Source of the DNA: Thalassiosira profunda
Taxonomy: Eukaryota > Bacillariophyta > Thalassiosirophyceae > Thalassiosirales > Thalassiosiraceae
Direction of reading: 5' to 3'
DNA length: 12,028 bases
NCBI GenBank assembly: GCA_036939355.1
Contig: JALLAP010000830.1
Span: forward strand, 1-12,028
Shown: piece by piece, positions 1-8,498 of the stretch
How the letters are laid out: each line of letters starts with the position of its first letter
How positions within the stretch are numbered: the stretch's first letter is position 1
Program-made: the position numbers and the translations under genes
Notes under the pieces: generated by a model
Databases searched by the model: none
The model's input: only the letters and a program-made list of their open reading frames with translations
Told to the model about the DNA's origin: nothing

Positions 1-72
1 GGGAGAATCGACAGGCCTCCGTGATGGTTGGGAGTGATGTCGGCGCCAGTTGGGGGGCGATCGCGGTCCAAC

Positions 73-229
73 TGGACGGGCGCGGTTTTGCAACTGGGAG
101 GGCCGCATTCGATTTGGACGCCGCCGCGACCTATCTGGACGGGATAATTATTTTCAGTTGCAATTTTGCAATCGTCCAAATACAAGAATCGACAAGACGA
201 TTTTTTCCTAAAAAAATCACCGTCCAAAT
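73..229. repeat. Cluster of TGGACG / CGTCCA words
   Basis: The 9-mer ATTTGGACG occurs at 112-120 and, on the other strand, at 173-181 and 221-229. The shorter core TGGACG also occurs at 73-78 and near 135-141. CCAGTTGG at 46-53 and its reverse complement CCAACTGG at 68-75 form an inverted pair beside the cluster. The spacing is irregular, so this is not a clean tandem array. It may be the remnant of a repeat or a cluster of binding sites. Confidence 0.4.
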
Positions 230-326
230 AGACGATTTGGGGTTTTCAGACGCAACACCGATTGCCTCCGCCCACACCTGGCGATCAACATGCTTTCCCC
301 GGAGGCGGAACTCTCAAATCGTTTTT

Positions 327-745
327 GCCGAAGCTTGCAATCAACGCTGGGCATAACGTAGAGCAAGAAAAATATTTCGCGATTTTGTACATACGTGTCT
401 CTGGTACAAAAACGACGACGGCGGCAATTTTGGCGAAGATGCTCTGCGGAGGTGGGTCGGTTTCAACGTAGATAGAAGGGGTGTGCTCTACGTTGGCCAA
501 TGTAGAGCAACCTCGGAAAAATCGTTGGTCGATCATATTTTTTACTAATTCCTACATATGTGAAAACGCGTCGCGAAACACATGGTGGACAAATGCTAGC
601 CGGACAACCAGAAAATGGTAGTACTAAGGATTCCTTTGTAGATGTACATGGACATTTTTTGTAAACGAACCCGAAAATTCAGCTGAGCGCGAGGACAAGA
701 AAAGGTTGCTCCACGTTCCACGGAGCGTTTATTGCAAGCTTCGGC
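327..745. repeat. Diverged inverted repeat, arms 327-366 and 706-745
   Basis: The arm 327-366 and the reverse complement of 706-745 match at 33 of 40 positions; the arm centres are about 380 bp apart. The outer 20 bases of each arm (GCCGAAGCTTGCAAT side) are almost identical and the middle is diverged. The inner ends carry the 12-mer AACGTAGAGCAA, which also appears twice between the arms. This resembles the terminal inverted repeats of a small non-autonomous element, but no target-site duplication or transposase is visible. Confidence 0.45.
484..509. repeat. 26-bp palindrome with one mismatched pair
   Basis: TGCTCTACGTTGG is followed directly by its near reverse complement; one base pair in 26 fails to match. 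The dyad is made of two head-to-head copies of the 12-mer that also sits at 355-366 and, inverted, at 706-717. It could form a hairpin or be a dimeric protein site. No gene start is close enough to assign a role. Confidence 0.55.
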
Positions 746-1095
746 CTTAGGGGCTGCTCTCTCTCATTCTGTATCACAAGGATCTGGCAGTGTTTGGCAA
801 CTTCTGGCTTCTGACAGCATCTTGTCCAGAGGGGATGAGCCGCAGTGAAACACCTCCACGGACATCCTCTGCATTTTTGACCGGCTATTGGTGCTTCAGG
901 ACCTCTCCTCTGCCTCTGTTGCCGCCTTGGTGTGTGTATGACAAATGCAAGGAAGGAAGCCCGGCCACAGCAGCTACCAGTGTGTGGCGGCAAGAATAAA
1001 ACATTCGTTTGATTTTTTATTTCAAATAGTCGAATAGAGAAATTCGAGTTCATTTGAAAATTAGATAAGTAGCGGCGAATCTGGGCGGAGGGCCT

Positions 1096-1162
1096 GCCAG
1101 TGGCTTGTGCCAGTGGTGAGCTGGGACGGCCAAAGACCCGTTGGGCCAGCCAGTGGCAGTGG
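1096..1162 (+). repeat. GCCAGTGG repeats in the leader of the C2/EF-hand gene
   Basis: GCCAGTGG occurs exactly at 1096-1103, 1109-1116 and 1149-1156, and GGCAGTGG follows at 1155-1162. All are on the same strand and end 30 bp before the start codon at 1192. They lie downstream of the TAAGTA word at 1066, so they are probably in the transcribed 5' leader. Confidence 0.5.
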
Positions 1163-1191
1163 TTTAGTCTGGATCAGCCTAAGCGGAGACG

Positions 1192-3495
1192 ATGGCTCCC
1201 AATAAACTCAAGCCAGGGCGGCTCTTCATCACCTGCATCGAAGCCAAGAATGTTCGCGGACGTGCAGATGCCAAGGGCGACTTGAAAGCGCCCTTCCTCC
1301 TCTTCCGTCTCAATGGAACTGAGAAAGTCAGTGGCGCCGGGACCACCTCCTCCGGCCACGACGTCAGCTTCAATGATGAGGTTCTATCGTTTGACCTTGC
1401 GGAGCCGGAGAGTGTTGATCTGATCGTCGAATTGAGGGACAAGGGTTCGAACGAGAGTGTGGGGCGGGCATCTTACAATGTTAGGGAGGTGCTAGCTTCA
1501 TGTCAGCAGGAGAGAACCGAGGAGCTCCAAATCCTGCGGCCCGGAGACTCAACGACGAACTCAGTGGCACGGCTCAAATTCAGCTTTGTGCGGGCCAAGC
1601 ACGGGGTGATCAAGCTGCGACTGGGCAGCTTGGAAAGCATTTGTGGCAGGGACGGCTACGCTGTTATTTCCACGCCGGACGGTCAGTCAAAGAGATCAGG
1701 GCTGGCTGATGCGAACGAATTAGGGTTTTGGCTGTCCGAATCCAACTGGTTCGGAGACTTTGCCATTCGGGTGCTCGACGGCAATGCATCTGTCGTTGGC
1801 GAGGGAAAGCTGAGCTTGCTGCAGTGCCTTGAAGAGAGCGAGTCAGACATTGCTGTGTCGCAGGTTCCAATCAAGGGACAAGGCCAAGATCTGGTTGTCA
1901 CAACAGCCACTGTCAAACATTGGTTCTTGGAGGCGGGCTTCTTGCAAGTGCGGTCGCTGAGCGCTACCAACCTCCGCGATGTTTCCATCGACTCGTCGGG
2001 TCTGACCAATCCCCATGTGATACTGAAGCTGCGTGGTAAGACTCATGCAACGACGGTGACGACCGGAGCCGCCACGAATGCCAGGTCCAATGAGTTTCGC
2101 TGGAGCGATACTCTTCGCTTGCCAGTCGTCGACGAGTACACCCTAACTCTGGAGGTCGGAGAGCAGGACGAGGTCTCCGGAGATATCGAAACGATTGCAT
2201 CGGCGGAAGTCAGCCTGATGCCCCTCTTTAAAACGGGACAGCTCATCGAATCTGTTGATCTGAAGCATGCAAACGAGGTAAGAGTCTTGATAAAACGATG
2301 ACTGCCCGATTGAAACACTTGGCTCACCTCTCGCGATAGCTCGGAGAAACGTTGGAGAGCGGCAAAGCTCATTTCGCAATGACGTTCGAGGCTCCCAAAG
2401 GCGCGGCATTTCCGATGGATCAGCCAACAATGACATCCTACGTTTTGGAGCAGAGCGATGAAGTCGCTCTGCCCACGAATACCGCGTCGGTGGATGCCGA
2501 TGCCGACGAGCCTTTTTCGGAAGAGGCCATCCAACGCGCGTTCGTCTTGTGCGATCTCGACAAGAACGGCTACATCGGCGTGTCGGAGTTGAAGCACATC
2601 CTCATAATGATGGGCGAGCACGTGACGGACGAAGAGATCGACATGATGATCTCGATGTTGGATCTGAACGGAGACGGGCAGGTAAGCTTCAAGGAGTTCA
2701 GTGCGATGGCGCAGTCTCCCGACCCTGCCAAAGAGGACTTCCTCAAAGGCGGCCTCCCCGAACGCAGCCGCGAATCCATCGTCCTCCAGCAAAAGAACGA
2801 GGACGCCGAGAGGAAGCGCGAGGCGTTGTCCCGCTGCGTCCGAACGTGCAAGCTATCAAAGGAAGATTTGTATGGTGAGTTGGAGGAGAGGTGAATTTAG
2901 CCCATAACTGACCTGCACCCACCAATAATTGTCCGTCGTGAGATCCAGGCATGTGGAAGATGTCTCGAAGCAGGTGCACGGGCGCTCTCACCAACGAGAG
3001 CTTTCGCGTTGGCTACGAGGGGGCGCGGGATCTTTTGCCCTCCGCTTTTTGCTCGGCTGCTGAATGTCGTGCCATCTTCGATCTCTTGAAGACCGAGTCG
3101 GACGGCGAGCAATGGATCGACAGTCGCGATCTCATCATGTCATTCAGCAGCTTCGTCGCCGACTTTGGGCTCGAGGAGAAGTGCCAGTTGGCCTTCGTAA
3201 TGTTCGATATTGACCGCTCGGGCTTCTTGTCCGTAGACGAGATCGAAGCCATGATGTGCTCAACCAACCTGGTGACTCGAGACCTCATCAAGAAGCGAGC
3301 AGACAATTTCATGCTCTGTGCAGATACGGACCGGTGCGTGATGTTGTTGCGTTTCATCCTTTATTTGTTGATTCGCCCCCTTTTACGGTTTTTTTCCCTG
3401 TTGATGATAGATCCGGTGGCATCACACTCAGTGAACTCGTCGCCGCAGCGGAAAAGCTGCCCAATCTGCTGTATCCGTCGCAGACCAGAAAGTAG
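1192..3495 (+). CDS. C2-domain / EF-hand calcium-sensor protein, four exons
   Basis: Proposed exons are 1192-2277, 2340-2874, 2949-3333 and 3411-3495 (696 residues). The introns of 62, 74 and 77 bp all have GT-AG ends. The first half holds C2 beta-sandwich domains at about residues 9-133 and 249-383, with a weaker copy at 139-241. The second half holds EF-hands with canonical loops at 434-445 (DLDKNGYIGVSE), 470-481 (DLNGDGQVSFKE), 627-638 (DIDRSGFLSVDE) and 666-677 (DTDRSGGITLSE), plus a degenerate site near 588-601. The third splice rebuilds the last loop, which supports it. The C2 calcium-loop aspartates look eroded: NPH stands where DPY is usual. Calcium is therefore probably sensed by the EF-hands, while the C2 domains bind membrane or protein. 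No transmembrane segment or signal peptide is seen. The partner and target are unknown. The acceptor at 2948 could instead be 2942, which keeps the frame. The stop lies 44 bp from the stop of the convergent next gene. Confidence 0.85.
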
Positions 3496-3539
3496 CTGCG
3501 CAAACCAGATGACTGCTGATTCGTAGCAAAGGTTGCATA

Positions 3540-4434
3540 TCACCTGAGATTCGGATGGACGCCACCCTCTTCCGCGTATTGCTTTCTGTCTGCCAAAATC
3601 TTTTCGGCGATCTTTCCATTACGAGTATCGCGCCCGTACACGGAATAGATCTTATCGATGGCCGCCTCCGGTGTCATGCCGGTGTCCACCATCCGCTGAA
3701 TAAACTGCCAAAGAATGTTGCGTCTGTAGAACGTCTGTTTCATAGCTCGATTGGCGTTGCGTTCCTTTGTCGAGAATCGCTCCGCGGGCTTGTTGCCGTC
3801 CAGACCAATTTTGTATTCTCGCCAAAGGTCGCCGAGAGACCTCACGTTGGGACTCAGTATTGCTGAAGAGAACTGGTGTGGTTGCAATTGAGTATAGCGA
3901 AAGATTGTTCTCGGAGGCCTCAATTCCGCTGGTTTAGGACCCTTGCTCTTCTTCGTCGTCCGCTTCGCATTCTCTGCATTCTTATTTGCCTTCTTCTTCT
4001 TTGCAGGTGGTTTCTTGACTGCCTGAGTAGGGCGAGCTGTCTCGGCAGCAGCTGGTTTGTTGACTGCAACCTTACCCTTTGGCTGCCTTTTCTTCCCAGC
4101 CTCGGGCCGGTTCATCGCATTGATCTTCGCGTCACAATACTGCCGCACGAGATGTGGCAACGACAGCCAGCCGTTCCCGGTCATCTCCCGCTTGCAAATC
4201 CTCCAGCTTGACAACCTCGCGCCCGTGAATCGCGACGATGCGGTCTCCAATCTGGACCTTTCCACGGACGGGGCTGGTTGGTTGGATGGCCGTGATCTCG
4301 GCACCCTTCGCATCGTCCGAGAAGCGCACGGTGCAGCACAGTTTTCCGGGAGGGACGACGACCACCTGGCGGCCCGCGACCCCGGCAGGGGCATCGCGCG
4401 CGTCGGACCTCGGCTGGAGCATGGCGGTGGGCAT
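3540..4434 (-). CDS. PDZ domain plus GCR1_C-like DNA-binding domain protein (two frames joined by an intron)
   Basis: The 5' part, read from the ATG at 4434 (second ATG at 4422), encodes a PDZ domain at about residues 24-94. It has a PPGKL carboxylate-loop motif and the typical GDRIVAIHGREV strand-helix. That frame stops at 4132-4134. The 3' part is in another frame: a lysine-rich linker (about 98-138), then a domain with SLGDLWREYKIGL and TFYRRNILWQFI that resembles GCR1_C, the DNA-binding domain of yeast glycolytic activators, ending at 3540. Joining them needs an intron of length 1 modulo 3. My preferred intron is 4148-4064 (85 bp, GTGCGG donor, TTGCAG acceptor), giving 269 residues; 4140-4083 and 4140-4023 also fit. 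A sequencing indel is the other explanation. A further in-frame intron at 3940-3863 is possible but not required. The likely role is a nuclear regulator with a docking module; this is inference. Confidence 0.7.
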
Positions 4435-4541
4435 GGTGCAACAACGACTGGAGAGCGGTTGAGGGAATGGGGGCGTTGGGGAGGCGAGGTTGCGTTGAGT
4501 TTGATTGGGAGGAGAGTAGGACGCGTGTCGAAGGGCGGTGG

Positions 4542-4575
4542 TACGTACGTAAGTACGATATCTAGTACATACGTA
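4542..4575. promoter_or_regulatory. TACGTA-rich dyad in a divergent promoter
   Basis: This lies in the 235 bp between the divergent PDZ/GCR1_C gene and the F-box gene. TACGTACGTA (itself a palindrome) at the left and TACGTA at the right flank a GATATC centre, forming an imperfect dyad over 34 bp. It contains GTAAGTAC at 4550-4557, a word also found upstream of the lumenal-protein and receptor genes. The dyad is about 110-125 bp from both start codons, which fits a bidirectional promoter. A very GC-rich CCGCCCC run follows at about 4585-4619. The promoter role is inferred from position and recurrence. Confidence 0.5.
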
Positions 4576-4669
4576 AAATCCCCTTCCGCCGCGCGCCCGC
4601 CCCGCCCCCGCCCCGCCGGGAACACAAACGACAAAGCCAAGCGGCCGGAGGAGGCTACGGCACCGCCGG

Positions 4670-7600
4670 ATGGGGAGCGAGCTCAGCCGGCCTAAAATGG
4701 ATCCAGCCAACGGCAGGGAGGCGCTATCCCCTGGGCGGGACGGCGCGGTGGAACGCCCGCGGTCTGCGGGCCCTGATGTGGTGCACGAAAATGACGGCCA
4801 ACTGGTGCTCGAATTACCGCCCGAAGTGTGGGCGAGGGTGCTGGAATGTGAGAATCTCTGCGCTGTAATTTGCTACCTGCTATGCCGCCCTCGCCATTCA
4901 CCGTGTAATTCCTGCTTGTTTCGCAGACCTCCCCATGGCCAGCGTCCTAACGTGTGGTGCAGTGTCCCGCTCGATGCTGCACGACGCTCTTCCCTTTCTA
5001 AAGAGGCTGCGCATCGACATATCTTCGCAGCTCAATTTGAAGGTGTCGTCTCGCTTCCGGGACATCAGAGATATCGAGATCAATTCCCTTCTCACCCAAA
5101 CGATTGAGGATGCAGGTTCGCCCGACGAGATTACTCTAATTGAGCTGGATCACGAATCTAGAATTCGGATGGTGCCCTTCCTTTCTCGGTTCGACGCGCT
5201 AGAGAGCGTTCATTTCGGAGGGAAAGATGAGAATGGGGAAGAGGTAGAGGGGTTTGCTCCAGTGAACGGGTACTTCTGCGAAGATACCGGAGATTTTTAC
5301 CCCAACGACGGAGACAAAGAACGAATGCTCTCATGCATTGATCAAATCAGTGGGGGGTTCCGATGCGGAGCTTTGCCAACGCATCTGAAGATCTCCGGCT
5401 TGTGCTGCCCAGACTCAGCTGGTGGTTCCAGCAGGGACTGCGTAACTTGCTTGCGAGCATGCAAGAGCTTCCCACTGGAGGTCGTCGCTCGCTTTGAATG
5501 CCAACAGTCCTCCGTCTACAACGCCCTAGCGGGGAGGCGGTGTGGTCTCGACGTCTGCCTTGAGAGGGCTCAGATAGAGAGCATCATTGAGAGCAGGCCC
5601 GGGGGGCGTGATTTGCTGCGTACAACAGATCGCCTCTTTTACCTGTTGGGCAGGGGGCGGCTGTACAATATTTTGGCAGATGACGACGAACACGATGCAA
5701 TCCACATTGTCATGTTCACCAACAGCCAATTGGATGAGATCAAACGAGTGATCCAGTATGCCGGGCTGGACGTCAAAAAGCTACCCATGCAGAAGCTATC
5801 GGGCGCTGTCAAGAGATCCTTCGCGAAAAACGAGGCTGGTCCAATCCCCGCAAAGGGCGATCGCTACTTTTCGGATGCGTCCCTCGATCATCTCGTGAAG
5901 GAAATGGGCCTCAATCTCGATCGAGATGAGATTTGTGGAGATGCAAGCGATCTGGTTGGCCATGCGCACCAGATAGCGTGGGTTTTGAGTGAAACTCGCC
6001 GTCGCGAGGAGGGCGAACGTATCGATGCCTACGAGTATGGGGATATTCTCGTGGAATGTATGCAGCTCATTCGGCGCTTCAGTGAGCTTGACAGCCCTCC
6101 AATTCAACGAATCGCTGGCGCAATTCCTTATTTGGTAAACTATCTGCAGGACTATCTGCACGGCGAAACCGAATGCCAGGAAGATGCGGTGATGTCTCTG
6201 TGCAATATCCTGGAGAAGGGGACTGCCGAACACCGGACGATGGTTCTCGATACCAAACCAATGCAAGCCTTCAGTCGGTTGCTAACTTCGTCCAATGCCA
6301 GCATCGCCAAAGCTGCTCTCGTCGCGTTTGATAACATTGTGGCGCATGAGGGCATGGGCAAAGCGACGAACGGGATGGGTACCTATCTTCTTTTCCCTCG
6401 TCTGGTTGGCCTTCTTGATTCGAAGGACGATGAATGCGTCCGGTGTGCGCTGCGGGTGCTGGCGGTTGCGGCCAACGAAAGCCAGATGACGAGAGCAATC
6501 GACAAAGGATTGTTCTCGCACGTTGTTCGGCTGATGGAGTTGCTCAAAGTGGCCGACGGCGTACTTGCACACTGCTCGGTGCTGCTTCGTAAAATTCTCG
6601 AGCATCGGTCAGCGGGGAAGCCGCACATTGAACAAGTTCTTGAATCTGAGGGCCTGGTCGCACGGATGGTGGAACTGGCCAGGACTAGCCAGGACGACGT
6701 CGTTGGTACCAATTTGACACAAGTGGTAATCCACATTGCAGAGGAGGCCAGCGACCAACATTTGGACGTTCTGGCACAAGAAAAAGATCTACTCTCTCTC
6801 TTGGTCGACCAGTTGACCCCTGATGGTCATGCCGAAAGAGCATTAGTCGCCCTTGAGAAGATTTCGGACGGCTCACTGGAACGATGCAGGCTGGTCCTGC
6901 AGGCTGGGGTGACAGGGCCCCTATTGCGATTGCTCAAGAGCGCGTCTGCATTGGAGCCGTCACTGTTAGAAGCTGGTACGAAGACGTTCTCGATGCTCTG
7001 CCGTCACAAGCTTTTTGACCCGGCTGAGGCGAAGGACAGTCTGAAGCTTTCCACCCAGCTACTCTCGAGTAGCGACCCGGAAATAGCTTCCAACTCCAGC
7101 TGGGCACTGTATCATCTCCTGGATGGGCTGAGCGAGAACCACCTGAGCGAGGTCGTCGACAAGGGTCTTGTGAGGAAGGTGCTGAAATCGCTGTCTGCTG
7201 GGTTACCTGAGGTGCTGCAACCCGCCCTTGAGGCTCTGTGCCTCATCGCCCGCCGCGCTGGTGACGACAGCGTCAAATGCATCACAAACTGCGGTGGCAT
7301 TGCCTGCATCAAAAAGACTTTGTTCAGCTCGCACGACAACACACAGAAGCTCGCGTGCTGTGTCTTGTCGAATATCGTCGCTGGCAACGAGCAACATATT
7401 CAGGCAGTGATTGATGCGAAGGTGGTTCCCTGCTTGTTTCAAGTTCTGGCGAGCGAGCAAAACAAAGAGTACGCGCTGGAGGCTCTCCGTGCGATGACAG
7501 AGGGTGGCACGGCCGCGCAAATCGATTACCTGGTTCAGGGTGGCTGCATCCACCGTTTGTGCGATATTGTTGACGCGGCTGCCTGCAGCACATCAATACT

Positions 7601-8498
7601 GGCGCTGAGGGCCCTGAAGAACGTGAGTTTGTGAAAAGTCTCTTCAATGAAGTTCGTTGCCAACGTCTTACTTATCAACAATTCGCGCTCAGATTGCCAA
7701 AGCAGGGACGGAAGAGGCGAAGCTGAGCAAGTTGATGATGGAGAGCAAGCTGGACGATATTATGAAAGAAACGTTGGACCTCCAGCGCGAATCGAACCGC
7801 TTTGACCTCCTCAGAAAGAAGGAGGCGTGGCTGGCTGTCGATGCTCTAGAAGCGAAGATTGAAGCATTGAAGGGTGCGCATCAGATATTGAAAGATCAAC
7901 TTGGCGATGAAGAGCGTGTGCTGCATTCTTTTGAGCAGAAGATTGCGGGCATTGGGACAGAGACATTGGGCGAAGTGAAGTGAGTGCACCGTTGTGTCTC
8001 TTGCAAACAGACTCTTCATTGCTCACGTCCTCTCTGCTTTGCAGATTTCCTCTCCGCGAGGCAAAGGAAGCGGCAATGAAACTGCTTTCTTCTAAGATGT
8101 CTAGTCTTGAGGGGGGACGGCGCACATTTACATTATACCTGGCTCATCGTCTCAAAGTAGCGGAGAAGATCGCACCAAAAAGTGAATGGTACGACCGCCT
8201 TGCCAATGACAATAGCCTCCCATCGGACGTCGAGACTGTGAGCTTGGAGAAGGGGAAAGCAATGTCGTCTGTGAGTGCGTTGGAAACTGCGAGGGATAGC
8301 GACCAGAGAAAGGATGACGTGGACGAAATCAAAACGGGGTTGAGGCGGCTGTTCAAAGGCAAAGAAGCAACGAAGAAGAGGGCGAAGCCGGGCGAATCGG
8401 AGGAGCTGGCCGGTGAACGCCGGGCCTCAAAGAAGCAGAGGAAGGAGGAGAGCGACGACGATGTCATTGATCTTTGCAGCGATAGCGACTCTGACTAG
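4670..8498 (+). CDS. F-box protein with importin-alpha-like ARM repeats and C-terminal SUMO-interacting motif
   Basis: Proposed exons are 4670-4847, 4927-7622, 7693-7979 and 8045-8498 (1204 residues). Introns are 79, 70 and 65 bp with GTGAG donors. The first splice completes an F-box at about 45-88 (LELPPEVWARVLEYLP), the domain that binds SKP1 in SCF ubiquitin ligases. Residues 90-425 are unassigned and contain a cysteine cluster. Armadillo repeats span about 430-970; the last ones read like importin-alpha (SNIVAGN, IQAVIDA, GGTAAQIDYLVQGGCI), and the second splice joins ALRALKN to IAKAG exactly as in that family. The NLS-binding Trp/Asn ladder is mostly lost: Trp785 and Asn875 remain, but their partners are changed. 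A charged helical region (959-1054) is followed by basic clusters at 1164-1168 and 1179-1187 and by VIDL in an acidic, serine-rich tail (1191-1204), a classic SUMO-interacting motif. The ATG at 4697 has a better context (AAAATGG) and is an alternative start. A SUMO-directed or nuclear ligase adaptor is inference. Confidence 0.85.

Larger units (their letters stand above)
1..1191. other. Intergenic region, no supported gene; repeat-bearing upstream DNA
   Basis: I see no gene here. The open frames are short, overlap on both strands and have no recognisable domain or splice pattern. Positions 1-240 hold a cluster of TGGACG / CGTCCA words. Positions 327-745 hold a family of inverted 12-mers described separately. 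Positions 541-660 and 1000-1070 are AT-rich compared with the genes. The last 100 bases are the leader of the C2/EF-hand gene and carry GCCAGTGG repeats. No ATG lies between about 1053 and the start at 1192. A decayed transposon or non-coding RNA cannot be excluded from sequence alone. Confidence 0.6.

Noticed and set aside
21..356. 111-residue frame at the window start
   Set aside because: Lies over the TGGACG word cluster; no domain, no intron pattern and composition set by repeats.
262..1053. PKLAINA..NVEQ seen in a plus frame (262-471) and a minus frame (679-1053), suggesting a duplicated coding piece
   Set aside because: Explained by the 40-bp inverted repeat itself; the similarity stops at the repeat edges, so it is not evidence for protein coding.
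2043..2792. 249-residue open frame on the minus strand
   Set aside because: Antisense shadow of the C2/EF-hand exons, covering an intron of that gene; no domain visible and the plus-strand reading has clear EF-hands.
3863..3940. Possible 78-bp intron in the PDZ/GCR1_C gene with a TCTCTTCAG acceptor
   Set aside because: The donor would be GTCCTA, far from the GTGAG/GTAAG donors elsewhere, and the segment is open in frame, so it is kept as exon pending cDNA.
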